Shown: positions 10,095-20,744 of the stretch, one piece after another
Numbering within the stretch: position 1 is the first letter of the stretch
How the letters are laid out: every line of letters starts with the position of its first letter
Assembly: GCA_009869945.1 (NCBI GenBank)
Contig: WIXG01000639.1
Location: 1-30,052 of the forward strand
DNA length: 30,052 bases
Reading direction: 5' to 3'
Source: Mesaphorura yosii
Lineage: Eukaryota; Arthropoda; Collembola; Poduromorpha; Tullbergiidae
The notes under the pieces: model-generated
Told to the model about the DNA's origin: nothing
The model's input: only the letters and a program-made list of their open reading frames with translations
Databases searched by the model: none
Translations under genes and position numbers: made by a program

Positions 10095-11542
10095 TTTCTG
10101 TTTTTAGCGCCAGCAGACCCCCCAGCAACGCTTCACAATAGTTCAATTGGGCCCGATTTTCTCCGTTCGGCCAGTCAAAAGCATAGGATTCACTGAACTG
10201 AGCACAAAACGCACTCGGCTAACTCGGAATCGAACTGGACTCGATTTATTACAACGCTGGACAATTAAATAACTGATTTACGTCAACTCTCCTACCGATT
10301 CTTCGTGCTGTCAGCTCCGTTTTCTGAATTATGACAGGCAATTTCGCATTTCGATGAATACGAGCGCCTGAGTCTGAGTCATTTGAGTATTTAACGTGTA
10401 AACAGTACACAAAAAGGAAGAGACACAACAAAAGCAAAAGCGATAAGCGACAAAAGAAACGCGGCGCAGCTGGACTGCTGGAGGGTTCAATGCTCAGTTC
10501 ATGAGTTCAGTGGTATGGTTTACGACGCGTAGTACTTTTCAGTGGTACAACAGAACTGCTTAAAAATTAATACTAACAGGCGAGAAGGGGAATAGAAATT
10601 ACATATAAATTGGAACTGGAAGCATATTGATAGGAGTTACCCGAATGCATGCATTAGGATTGCAGTCGGATTTGTTGTGCTTTGTGTTTGTGTCCATCAA
10701 TTGCTTAAGTGGTTTCTCAGTGCGTTGTGTACTCTTGGCTTGGCTGACTTTGCTCCGGGCTTCATGGAATTGTCCGGGACAGGGAAAGGACGAGAGAGAA
10801 GAAACCGTTACTCGGTTGCCTGGCTCGTTCATTGCGCATTTTTTGTTGATGATTTTCCATTGGACTCCTGTCCATCTCATTTTTCTCAGCACAGCGCACG
10901 GCGTGGGTGGGCAATTTGAGACGACGCGATGGGAAAATGAACGAAAACATGCACTCATGCATTCTTTAAAGTGTTGCTAGACATTACTTGCTGAATAACT
11001 GCGATACTATTTCAATTATGGAGTTTATTGCCAAGATCTGTCGATTGTCGGCACTTGTGTGGGAAATTTGTGAATCTTTGGGAATGCGAATTATGTGTTG
11101 AGAATTGCGAAACACGAAATGGTTCGAATGCAATGCTGTACGCGCATCGCTTAAACTCATGAGTCTGTTGGTAATCCCGATCCCAGTCTTTATACTTCGG
11201 CTTACTGCTGTTTCTTGTGACTCATCCCTTACGCACGCGTATCGCAGTAGTAAAATGTTACATAGCGCGATAAAATTTTGCAACAATCGTGTATAGTAAT
11301 TTACTTACGACCATTACATTTAGTTTAACGAGACGGAAGAAACGTTTTGCAATTCTCGCAATGCAGCCTGAATTCTGAAACCTGCCTGCCTCGCTTTTTC
11401 GTCTTCATTCTTGTTTTACTGCATGAATCGCTCCTACGGTGAGCGAAACTCTTGTGCCAAAAAATCAGTGAATTCGTGTCAAATCGCAATTGGTAGTCTT
11501 CACGTTGAACCCACCGAATTTTACACAGTTGACCGGCTAAGC
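10095..11542. other. Divergent intergenic region, SLC44 (-) and PTPMT1 (+)
   Basis: About 1.4 kb between two oppositely transcribed genes; it must hold both 5' UTRs and promoters. Open frames at 10627-10980 (+) and 10599-10958 (-) overlap each other, lack recognisable domains and look fortuitous. No TATA box stands out close to either start. Confidence 0.45.
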
Positions 11543-12452
11543 ATGGAGAAACTGCTCCAAATCATCTTGCAGACTGTGCTGGACGTGCCAGAAGAAGAGT
11601 GCGAAGAAATCGAACGACCGACCAACGACATCGGGGACGACGACCCGAAACTCGAACTGGCGAATGGACAGCCGCCTCCACACCAGCGCCGTTCCTGCCA
11701 CCAAGGCCTGTCCATCCTCGCCTGCGATCTCATCGCCCGTGTCTACTTCTACCCGTCCCTCCTGCAGCTGTATTTGGCCACAAAGCTGACTGACTGCGAG
11801 TGGTACTCCCGAATCGACGACCGTGTGTGCCTCGGCGCACTGCCCACCAGCCACCGCTTTGCCCAGCGGCTTGTCTCCGCCGAGAATGTCGTTGGAGTCG
11901 TGTCCTTGAACGAAGACTACGAACTGCGCAGGTTTCCTGTTCTCTGGGCCACACATGGAGTCGAATTCCTGCAGCTGTCGACGAGGGACATTATCGATGC
12001 CCCCAGCCAAGCGAAAATTAGGCGGGCGATTGAGTTTGTCGATCGGTTGTGCAGCAGCAGAGACGACAATAACGACGACGGTGGTGCGCCGAAGGATTCT
12101 GTGTATATCCACTGCAAGGTGGGACGCACGCGGAGCGCGACCGTCGTTGTCTGCTACCTGATGAAGGTAAGAATCTGATACGAATCTCTCTGAAGGCAAA
12201 TACTAGAAAAGCAAGGACAGTGCAATGATAATGAATTTCCACTAGAAATATGACTGGAATCCGGCAGAGGCGACAGCCTACGTGACGGAGAAACGCAAGA
12301 ACGTCTTGCTTGGGCCCAGGCAGCGGGCGGCCGTTCAGAAATTCTTCGAGAGCTTGAAATTGGGAGCGGCCAAGCCCGAGTCGAAAAAGCCTGCCAATGA
12401 CACCGTCAATGGCATGTCTCGGCATTATTGTGATAGAATAGCTTTAAATTAA
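11543..12452 (+). CDS. PTPMT1: PTPMT1-like mitochondrial dual-specificity phosphatase (phosphatidylglycerophosphatase)
   Basis: Exons are 11543-12166 and 12246-12452, with a 79-bp phase-0 intron. From the chosen ATG (A at -3, G at +4) the protein has 276 aa; an in-frame ATG at 11423 would add 40. The catalytic region follows PTPMT1 closely: LIARVYFYPSLLQLYL, WYSRIDDRVCLGALP, VVGVVSLNEDYE, then the CX5R active site HCKVGRTRSAT, and KYDWNPAEATAYV after the intron. PTPMT1 dephosphorylates phosphatidylglycerophosphate at the inner mitochondrial membrane in cardiolipin synthesis. Unusually, about 55 mostly acidic residues precede the domain, where the human protein has only some ten, and an Asn/Asp-rich insert precedes the active-site strand. 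The acidic leader does not look like a mitochondrial presequence, so the upstream ATG remains possible. Confidence 0.88.
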
Positions 12453-12508
12453 AAATTAAAAATTAAACCTCCAAAATACGTGAATTAAGTAGCACTGGCA
12501 CCTGAATC

Positions 12509-12514
12509 AATAAA
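12509..12514 (+). terminator. Poly(A) signal of PTPMT1-like gene
   Basis: AATAAA 57 bases past the stop codon. Confidence 0.6.
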
Positions 12515-13383
12515 ATGGAGGCTTCACAAAAATCTTCTACTTCTCATTCAAGGCAATCGAATGATCAAATCCGGAAACAACGAATATTCATTGGGATTTG
12601 GAAGGTAGGGCAGAGCTGACCACACACGTGTACGTGTAACGAAAAGATACGAAGTATCAGTCAAGAAAGTAACAAAATGAGCTCCGCTCCTGATACGAAT
12701 GCAATGCAGTGAACACTGTACGAACACCGGCTGTACAAATTAGCTCGGACAGAATCAGATTGTTGTGTATTTCCAAGATTAAGTGCAGGAAACCGAAAAC
12801 TGTGCCAGTTCCTTCTATTAAGGACTTAAGGAACTAGCAATGATAACTTTCTATTATGGTTACCGAAACAAACTCAGGCAACGCCGCCTGCGCATTTACA
12901 ATTTCGCACAATTTAGTTAACACGTTAATCCTTCGATCGCCTCGTTAATAAATGGACAAATGAATAAATTGATTGACCTCCGAAGTATTCACCTGTCGCT
13001 GTTTTCTTATCAGTGCGCACACGGCATGATTACCCGAACGACAATAGCCTTGCCACTTGTCAACTGATGGTATTCAGGACGATTGCTTCATTGACATTAT
13101 GCGCCTACTGTCGTTGAGTTGGAAGCTGGAGTTTGAGTTGACAGTTATTGACAATGACACTGATAGGAATACCCCACTCCAGAGCTAGTCGTGGGGGAAT
13201 AAACGAGGATGAAGTGGATTCATGCGCTAGTCGTGTGTTGGCGTAGGAATTTGCAGTTGCTCAACAGGTTGATAATTATTATTAAGGCAGGTGGGAGAAA
13301 CAGTTGGTGAACCTGAAACCAGGAGGCCAGCGCCTTGAAATATTAAAATTTGTCGTCCTGTTTTCCATCAATATTGAATTAAA
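12515..13383. other. Intergenic spacer PTPMT1-like to membrane-protein gene
   Basis: About 870 bases without a convincing coding frame, RNA gene or repeat. It separates two plus-strand genes and presumably holds the promoter of the second. Confidence 0.45.
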
Positions 13384-14368
13384 ATGGTGGCGTCCAGCGC
13401 ATTGATTCGACTCCTGCATTCGTTGCTCGTACCGGTGATGCTGATGACGAAGACGACACTCGGAGGAGATGCCACTGACTCGGAATATTCTCAATCGCGG
13501 ACGGCGGCAGTGCGGCCGTTAACTTCTAGTAATTACAGCAAGGTGCGTCTTTACCGTATACGAATTTTAAGAATTTGCTCCAGCAGCTGATGTGTACGAT
13601 TTGAATTTCTCACACTCCACACAGATTTATCTTATGATTTACGACTTCGCACAGTCAAAGTCCCGGTCGCAGTCGGAAGTTCTCGCGCCTGGCGACGTTA
13701 TCGACATCACTGACACCGTCGCAGGTATCGTGAAGCAACTGCGGGATGACCTCGTCTACTACGATCGATATACTTTCCTCTTCCCCGACTTGCACGCTAA
13801 ACTCTCCGATGCCAACACTGCGTTTGACACCACTGCCGAGTTCAGAAATGGGACGGTGACCGGAGCGGATACGCTGGAAGTCGATGGGTGCGCAAACATT
13901 ACGATTGAGGTGAGTTGAATTTGAACTGTGTATTCCCGCCTTCTATTTTAGTATCCAGAAATAATGCGTGCTTATTTTTTTTCTTATTTTTAGGACGACG
14001 GCAGTCTTATGCTGACCATCCCTTTGAAGGTCGAATCCGGCTTCCTCGAATTTGGCGTGGATTTAAACATTGGTTCGTTCGGTCCCGGAAAAGCCCAGAT
14101 TTCAGGCGTTATCCGTGGCCCAGCCAAGTACATTTGGCGTATTCGCGTCTCGCATTGGGGCACGATTCAAGTTACCGACCTGCGGATTTTGCACAAAGCT
14201 GAAGTGGACGCAGAAGTGCGAGGGTGGGGCTCGTTCGTGAAGACGCTCGAAATCCTGTTCATTCTTGGCATCATCCTACTCGTGATGCTCCTAGTACTCC
14301 TCGGTGTATGTATTTACCTCATTTATAGGTTAAGGAAGCAGTCTGCGTATATTAAGAGTTTGAAATAA
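13384..14368 (+). CDS. Single-pass membrane protein with possible TULIP-like ectodomain
   Basis: Exons are 13384-13542, 13625-13909 and 13994-14368, joined in phase 0 by 82- and 84-bp introns; 272 aa. A hydrophobic N-terminus (LIRLLHSLLVPVMLM) acts as signal peptide. The ectodomain begins with a predicted helix (TDTVAGIVKQLRDDL) and continues as alternating-hydrophobic strands: NGTVTGADTLEVDG, GSLMLTIPLKVESGFLEFGV, GKAQISGVIRG, TIQVTDLRIL. That layout recalls the TULIP folds of arthropod group-7 allergens and takeout/JHBP proteins, lipid binders, but the match is by pattern only. A transmembrane helix near the C-terminus (LFILGIILLVMLLVLLGV) is followed by a short basic tail, so the topology is type I. 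N-glycosylation sites NGT and NIT are present. No known gene is recognised. Confidence 0.75.
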
Positions 14369-14369
14369 A
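14364..14369 (+). terminator. Poly(A) signal overlapping the stop codon of the membrane-protein gene
   Basis: AATAAA encloses the TAA stop at 14366-14368, as in the SLC23 gene. On the opposite strand the poly(A) signal of the esterase gene (14407-14412) is less than 50 bases away. Confidence 0.5.
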
Positions 14370-14406
14370 AGTTGCATGGCTTGAAATTTGAAATCTCCCG
14401 CTACTT

Positions 14407-14412
14407 TTTATT
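14407..14412 (-). terminator. Candidate poly(A) signal of the PHB-depolymerase-like gene
   Basis: AATAAA on the minus strand about 85 bases past the stop at 14498. Confidence 0.5.
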
Positions 14413-14497
14413 TCAACAGAATGCAATCTGTTTATAATAACTTATAGTCGTATAACTTTGTGTTGTATCGGTGAAAAGTGACGAAGGTAAAAATAAG

Positions 14498-16167
14498 TTA
14501 ACCACGATTAAGTCTGGTAGGAAAAATCATTCTAAATTCTGGCAAAAATGCGATAGGAAGCTTCCAGTGAGGTTTGTGGTACACTGTATTGATGATCACG
14601 TCTTCGCCGAGGAGCCGGGCAATCATATTCCGGACGACCGTGACTTGTGCACCTTTCTTTGTCGCGAAAAGAGGCCCAGTCAGGCCGTACGTGTCCCAGC
14701 ACCCAATCTGATTCTCTTCATTGCTCACAGCTTGAGGAAACAGCATGATGATGCTGTTCAGCTCGGCCACTTGTAAGTAGCCCGAATATCGAATGTGATT
14801 AGCGCCCAGGAATTCTCTGAAATCGAAATCATGCAGTCATCAAATCAGGAGCAGCTCGTACTAAAGAATAGAACCGATTTGATTGATTTCGCGCACCTTC
14901 CTGATCGGCAACCATGAAAGTACAAATGCAACATGCATTTGGATTTGTAGCACTTTGATGGGATGTACAGGAACCCGATTTTGTCCATAAGATGCTCGCC
15001 ATGCACTCCGTAAAAGAATTCTGTCTGGTCGAAGGAAAGAAGCGGCTGCAGAGAGATTTTGGCGTGAGCTGTGAACATAAATTGAAAATGCGAGATAACC
15101 GTTGATTAATTTTGTGAGTTCCAAGTTTGCCATTAATTACTAACGTGACGGGTAGTTTGGAACTGCAAATTTCCCGTGAATGAAGCTCAGAGCCTCGTAT
15201 GCGCCTGAGATCCCGCAGAAGCCCACAAAGTAACCTTTGGCGTCCGAGTCCAGGCAATTCCCTCCGTACATGTTTGAAGGCTGAACAAATCAAATAAAAA
15301 TGGAACAGTGGCATTTTCAGACTTTCCCTTTCCAAATTGTTAACTTACGAGCGTGTGATTCGAATCCCAAATTTGCGTCCGGATTTTGTTATTATTTCGA
15401 ATGAATGGGCGGTAAATCTCGAGATTTCGTAGCATTTGATCTGCAAGCACATGAAAAAGTTGGAATTCTGGAACTGAGATCTTAACACTGAAACGCATAG
15501 CACTGCGCTGCGAAAATTGGCAGCTTACCGACAGTGAACAGCCAATTATGGGTTCCAGCGAAAAGGTACAGCTTCGTGTTCTTCAGATTCCTCGGATCCT
15601 CAATCAGACCGTTGATATGATAGTCGACCATGTCATTTAACACGAGTTGGGTACTCCACTGCTGTTCTGGAGGCAGATTGCCAATTTTTGTGCAGAGGGT
15701 ATCGAAACTCGCTTGGATTCCGTCGGCGGGGCCGCATTTGTAGAATGCTGCGAAGGTACTTCGTGAATGAGAGAATGCCTTATCTATTATCAGCATCATC
15801 TACCGTCGACTTACTTTGCTGAAAGATCCCAATTCCTGAGAACAGCGACGAATACGAAATTTGGAGCTGCTGGGCGAAGGAGGCACCGCTCGAGTATCCC
15901 GACAAACTTATCTTGTTGGAGTTGATATTCAATTGTTCTGGAAAACCAATACTCCATCAATGAACCAGCGAAATTTGAACTTATCAACCATTGAGGAGTA
16001 TTAATGACAAACTTACTTAACTTCACCGGCTTATCAGGAAGTGTGAGCTGTCCCACATAAGGATCGCGCTGCTGACCCCAAACCGTCGAGCTCAAGCTCC
16101 ATAGTAGAATCACAGAAGCCTGGACCACCAGCAACAACTTTCCATACACGCAGCTGGGCACGGGCAT
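14498..16167 (-). CDS. Secreted PHB-depolymerase-like esterase (alpha/beta hydrolase), 7 exons
   Basis: Exons on the minus strand are 16167-16017, 15937-15815, 15747-15529, 15440-15349, 15280-15145, 15068-14897 and 14816-14498; all phases agree and give 403 aa. A signal peptide ends near SLSSTVWG. The nucleophile elbow is LSGYSSGASFAQQLQ (GxSxG, about residue 65). Later blocks are typical of poly(3-hydroxybutyrate) depolymerases: FFYGVHGEHLMDKIGFLYIP, LHLYFHGCRSG, SIIMLFPQAV, NQIGCWDTYGLTG and FATKKGAQVTVVRNMI. In bacteria and fungi these enzymes hydrolyse PHB or related esters outside the cell; animal homologues are poorly studied, and a digestive role on microbial polyester or another ester is inference. 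The introns show that it is a settled nuclear gene and not bacterial contamination. Confidence 0.9.
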
Positions 16168-16892
16168 GTCGACGACCAAATTGTCCAACAGCTTAACAAC
16201 TAACAACTCAATTAGCTAACTACACATTATCCTTGTTCTGTCTTCGCAGTCTCGCACTGCAACTCAGCACTTTCGATTTCAATCTGTGAGTTCAAGTTCA
16301 AGAGCCCCAACGCTACGAGAGTCTCGAATCTCTTCACCGAGACGAGCCTCGTACGTTTACGCGAGCTGCGATTGCAATTGCGAATACCGTTAAAATTTCA
16401 CTTTTCTCGCCTACAAATTAGACAGCCGAGTCGTTACGCGCTGGCTCGGCCGTGCGCTGTCAAAATATGAACCTGTTTTGGCTTTGGCAATGGCAGTGCC
16501 ATTGTTATCATCACAATTTCGTGAATGGCGAATTTGAGTACATTTACATGTCACGCATCGTAAATTATGTTATTATGCATCGAGTATGCTTGATTAACCA
16601 TATAATCAGATGGGCACGCTGGGCTGATCCGCGCACGCCGTCGACGATTTGACACTTGCTTAGCTGGGCTCGAGCGCGCGCTTGGTCGCTTATGGCAATT
16701 GCATGTGAGGAGAGTATAATATTCAGTGTTTAATGGATCTTGGCATTAGTGGGTTAATGATATGATGAATGATGTGGGATGGACAGACGGACGTGCGAAT
16801 TGTAAAATGCGACGCGCACGCAGGATATGCGAATTTCACTAAAATTGGGTTACTCTGCTGCAGAATTGTATTCCGGATACTGAATAAATGAA
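16168..16892. other. Intergenic region between the esterase and TIMM29 genes
   Basis: About 720 bases upstream of the esterase and downstream of TIMM29, both on the minus strand. Nothing coding is recognised; the plus-strand frame at 16452-16652 has no family features. Confidence 0.45.
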
Positions 16893-16898
16893 TTTATT
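16893..16898 (-). terminator. Poly(A) signal of TIMM29-like gene
   Basis: AATAAA on the minus strand about 47 bases past the TAA stop. Confidence 0.5.
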
Positions 16899-16944
16899 TC
16901 TCTGAAACTCGAAAAATTAAACAAAATGACTGGTCACACTGAAA

Positions 16945-17793
16945 TTATGCACTGAGGCTGGTATTTGGCTTCGGAACAGGCGACGGAGGCTCCCACTCCC
17001 ACTCGTTGACGTCGTACTCCCGCATGACCCGCCTCGAAATCCACCACCGCCCCGCCACGCCGACGTCAATGAGCCGATCCCACATCTCTGACCATGCCGG
17101 TTGCAAATACTTGCATTGGGCCTGGAAGAGCCCCATTTCCCGATCGTGGTCATGCCGCCAGACGATGGAGAGGAGGACGAGATCAGAGTACCGAAGCTCA
17201 CCACGGTTGTGGAGTCGACTCATGGCACGAACGTACTGCTCAGACTTCGGGCTTCGAACTGGTTCGCCAACGACGTCGAGTTCTTCACGTGAAATGGTGA
17301 ATTCAGTGTGGAAACTCTCTTCAGTCGGGTTACTCCAGATTAGGTACACTAGACCGCCGAGTAGGATGAAGTAGCACACGCTGCGAGCTGGGTTATCAAC
17401 TCCGTCTTGGTAGGCTTCGATCATGACCGTCTTGTAGTCATTGTATAGATTCTTACCGTAGCGAATCGCTTCAGTTTTGTATCTGGACATTCTGGAGCCA
17501 GGCGGCGACGGCGAGGGTTTGACATCAGCCTCGGTTGTTGTTGCTGAAGGTGTCGACTCCGGTGCAGGTACAGGAGACTGCTCCGTTGTTGCCATTGTAC
17601 CCGCTCCCGCTCTCACGCTTTGACTTTGACCGATCCAACTTCTGGAGCTGCTGATTGGACGAACTGATCGGTAGTACAGATGCTGGAGTGAATTGGAATT
17701 GACTAGCCCGGAATTCGAACTTAAATTGCAGCTTGACGTCGATAAAATCAATCTTTGACATCTTGAGAGCAGGAATCGAGTGTTAGAGGCCAT
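16945..17793 (-). CDS. TIMM29: Mitochondrial import inner membrane translocase subunit Tim29-like
   Basis: This single-exon gene of 282 codons starts at the ATG at 17793 (MASNTRFLLSRCQRL). The N-terminus is rich in Ser, Arg and hydrophobic residues with few acids, as expected of a mitochondrial presequence. A Pro/Ser/Thr-rich linker follows to about residue 100, then the Tim29 core: YNDYKTVMIEAYQDGVDNPAR, one membrane segment (VCYFILLGGLVYLIW), SEQYVRAMSRLHNRGELRY, LFQAQCKYLQP-W and the family signature DVGVAGRWWISRRVMREYDVN. In vertebrates Tim29 belongs to the TIM22 complex that inserts carrier proteins into the inner membrane. Length is close to the human protein (about 260 aa). The linker is the only unusual part. 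Confidence 0.92.
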   Translation of the reverse strand: MASNTRFLLSRCQRLILSTSSCNLSSNSGLVNSNSLQHLYYRSVRPISSSRSWIGQSQSVRAGAGTMATTEQSPVPAPESTPSATTTEADVKPSPSPPGSRMSRYKTEAIRYGKNLYNDYKTVMIEAYQDGVDNPARSVCYFILLGGLVYLIWSNPTEESFHTEFTISREELDVVGEPVRSPKSEQYVRAMSRLHNRGELRYSDLVLLSIVWRHDHDREMGLFQAQCKYLQPAWSEMWDRLIDVGVAGRWWISRRVMREYDVNEWEWEPPSPVPKPNTSLSA

Positions 17794-18389
17794 GGTCAAG
17801 ATTATCAGGTGGTATTCTGAGCCAAGTCAATAACCGCGATACGGCGAAGTCCTTATCAGTAGCCTGGAAGGAGGAAAATTCATTGACTCAGTCTTGACTT
17901 TCCTTTAACTGGTGGAAATTAGTCAGCAAACAACTTACCTACTTACCAGATAATTAACTAATTTACTACTTGGACATCAAACCGAGGGAAGTAAATTATC
18001 CTTATCAGTATCAGTTGTCAGTTGCGTTGCAAAAATCTGGATGTGCAACGATATGGAATTTTCGGTCGGGTTCAACCAAACCCCAACACGAAAGAGCAGC
18101 ATGTGCTTTTGAGTTGCTCAGCGCGCCGCGCTGCTTGCATTCTCTTCTTTGTTGATTCAAACCCAAAATCGTGAGTCAGTTCCGCTGGCTGATCGATCGC
18201 TGAAACCTTTAATTTGATAACGTTTATTACTGAAGACGGTCATAAATGATAAGTTCATACAATTCAAACTTAAAACACATCAAAGTGGCTAAAACGCTAA
18301 AATCATTTAAATTGGTTAACATTAGGCATTAAAGTCGGAATTTCCCATTTCTTTGGTTCCAGGTCGAGGATTGCTGAGATTTTTGTAAA
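17794..18389. other. Intergenic spacer TIMM29 to zinc-ribbon gene
   Basis: This spacer holds the TIMM29 promoter and the 3' UTR of the next minus-strand gene, whose likely poly(A) signal (AATAAA, minus) is at 18223-18228. No coding frame is supported. Confidence 0.45.
18223..18228 (-). terminator. Candidate poly(A) signal of the zinc-ribbon gene
   Basis: AATAAA on the minus strand about 160 bases past the stop codon. Confidence 0.4.
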
Positions 18390-20079
18390 TTAATCGCTGG
18401 CGGGTCCTCCAGGTCGGTGGTATTCGTCGTAGCAGGGAGTCTGGCACAAGCTCTTCTTGCACAAGCCGCACCAGTAGCGAGACTTGCGCTCAATCTTCTT
18501 TTTGGAGCACAGCACGCACCGTCCTCGCTTCTGGAGGCGCCCGATGCCTGGGCTTGGGATGATTTCGAGAAAGTGACCGTGGCCCTGGCCGGATTCGGTT
18601 TCCGCGCTCGAGTTGCAAGCACCTTCGACTTCGCCTTCACCAGAATGTTCGAGATTTGGAGGCTCGCCGTCTTCGTCATCGTCCTCGGATGCTGTGGACT
18701 GGTTACCTTTGAAACAGAACAGAATGTTAGGGAAACTTAACAATAAAAGCTGAAACTTTGCCTGCCTTGCTTTGTATTTTGATTACCCGACGTTTCTGGC
18801 TCGGTATCGATTCGTGTGATTTTAGGCGGTGGAGGTGAAAGTGAAAGTTGGTTCAGTTGGTTTTGATTGGTTGCACGCTCTTTGGATTTGGACTCCTTCA
18901 ATGCAGCGGCAGCGGCAGCAGCAGCAGCTGCAATTTAAAAGAAGAAAACAAGAAAAGAAATGAAACAATAATTAAAATTAAGTTAGTTGATCAGAATAAA
19001 AAGAAAGGAAAGGAAATCTCTTCTCTACCATTGGACTTCCTCCGCTCCTGCAGAGTTCTTTGATATAGAGCTAATCTGCTTTTCTCGAAACTAGTCAGCG
19101 GCCGAGGAGCAGGCTCAGGCTCAGGCGGTGGACTGTCAGACCGAGGGACCTCCATCGCCGTCGTATTGGCCGTATTGCTATTGCTGGAGCTTGGCTCATT
19201 CTCGTCTGATCTCGCATTTTTAGATGAGTTCCCTAAATTAGAAATAATTCAAATAATAAATTAATTAAAACATTTGCCAGTAACTTGATTACATTTTGGG
19301 GTTTTGGACAGTTTTTACCTTTGACGTCGACTTCAGCTTCAGCCTTAACTCGTGATTCGGATTTGTCTTGTTCATTATTGTTGGCTTCCTGATTGTCAGA
19401 TTGCTGATTTTTATTAATTTTTGGCTTATTCTTATTCTTGGTTTCATCGGGTTTCGGACCAGGACTAGGCTTTGGACTTTGGGTGCCTTTCTGACTTTCT
19501 TGAGAATGTTGACCTTGATCTTGGTCTAGGCGTACCTTGCAACCTTCCTTCTGTTCATCGTTTTGGTCTCGCCCTTTCTTCTTGGCAGCAGCCGCCTGAT
19601 CTTTGCGTTCTTGGACCTTATCTGTACAATTTGAAACTTGTATAATTGCAGATAACTTCTTGGTCAATTCCTGTACGTCATTCTTCGAGTCATGAATGCG
19701 TTTGTAGATCTCGGATGACTTGTTGATCAATTCAATACCTACAAAGCAAGAGTAAGACAAATCCAAAATTAGAGCGAATCCAATCAAGCAAGTGGGGTAA
19801 TTATTCCATCTTGATCCAACTCAGCTTACCAAACTTGTCCTTGATCCATTCGCTGATAATGTTTATCTCGACCAGCAAAACTTTGAGTTCTTGTCGGAAT
19901 GCTGAGTTTCCGTTCTCCAAGGCGGTGACCCGGTCGGCAAGGTCGGTCACTGAAATACTGTTGGACACTCGCTTAGGTTTCCCTTTGCTTGTGCTAGCAC
20001 CTGCCGACTTGGGTGCCCTTCCCTTAGATTTCGGAGCTGTGGCTGGAGTGGACTTGGATTTTGGTGTTTTCCTGCTCAT
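18390..20079 (-). CDS. Coiled-coil nuclear protein with C-terminal piggyBac-type zinc ribbon
   Basis: Exons on the minus strand are 20079-19830, 19738-19319, 19232-19029, 18927-18787 and 18706-18390; every junction is phase 1 and the model gives 443 aa. The N-terminus is Lys/Ser/Pro-rich (MSRKTPKSKSTP..., SKGKPKR), likely a nuclear localisation and DNA-contact region. Residues about 48-125 form a coiled coil (DLADRVTALENGNSAFRQEL; VQELTKKLSAIIQ). A long charged, low-complexity middle with KPSPGPKP, an Ala8 run and an acidic block follows. The last 40 residues hold C-x2-C-x12-C-x2-C-x4-C-x3-C-x4-H (GRCVLCSKKKIER; CGLCKKSLCQTPCYDEYH), the pattern of the zinc ribbon at the C-terminus of piggyBac-like transposases. 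No DDE transposase core is present. A role in chromatin or transposon-derived DNA binding is inference. Confidence 0.8.
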
Positions 20080-20744
20080 TGCAGCACGCAATTGGAGTTG
20101 TTGGAGGCTCCCGACCCTAAAATCGCACCAATTAGCACTGATTAAAGAAACAAAAACTAAAAATGCGACTAGCACGTTGTGATTTGGTTATGATAGATTG
20201 GTTGCTGATAAGACTCGGTCACTAGAATCAGGCCTTGGGTTAATATTTACAGTTTTTTCACTAGACAGAATCACTACGCAACGCAGCACGCACCAAACCA
20301 GACACGACACAGACGGACGGACATGCAGTTGAATGTACCCCGAGCCCAATGGTAAAGTATACATAATTTAATACAGTTCTTGTTGTACTACGCAGAGAGA
20401 AGACAGCTGTATTTGTGCTCTCGGGCTCCATCGAGGTTTCGGAATCCTCACTTTTGCGAATGCGAATTGCGATATTATTGCGAATCGAACTTGTTCATGA
20501 CAAGAACCACAGCGCTACGCTACGCTAGTCAGCCACCCAAAGCATAGCATAGCTGCTGACAAGACAAAGAAAAGAAAGTCTGAAGAATGAAGACGGAGTC
20601 ATCGGTTTTTGGTGGGATCATTAACTCTATTGTGAAACTACAAATTGTGCGATTCTGACTTCTCGACCTTATCATCAGCTGAATTGGTACAGTGTGTGTG
20701 TCTGTGCCATTGGAATACTTGGACAAGTGTAATTGGAAGAAGGA
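20080..20744. other. Head-to-head promoter region, zinc-ribbon gene (-) and NF-YB (+)
   Basis: About 665 bases between two divergent starts that both encode putative nuclear proteins. No TATA box stands out. CCAAT words occur (for example near 20136 and 20344), which could allow NF-Y autoregulation, but such words are expected by chance. Open frames here show no family features. Confidence 0.4.

Noticed and set aside
10599..10980. Overlapping frames on both strands of about 118 codons each
   Set aside because: No recognisable domain, no splice or promoter support, and both strands are open at once, as expected of chance frames in a promoter region.
14829..15335. Long minus-strand frames across exons 5-6 of the esterase gene
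   Set aside because: They read through introns out of the conserved frame; the spliced model explains every conserved block.
18390..20079. A complete, active piggyBac transposon
   Set aside because: Only the C-terminal ribbon pattern is present; there is no DDE catalytic domain, and no flanking terminal inverted repeats with TTAA sites were found.
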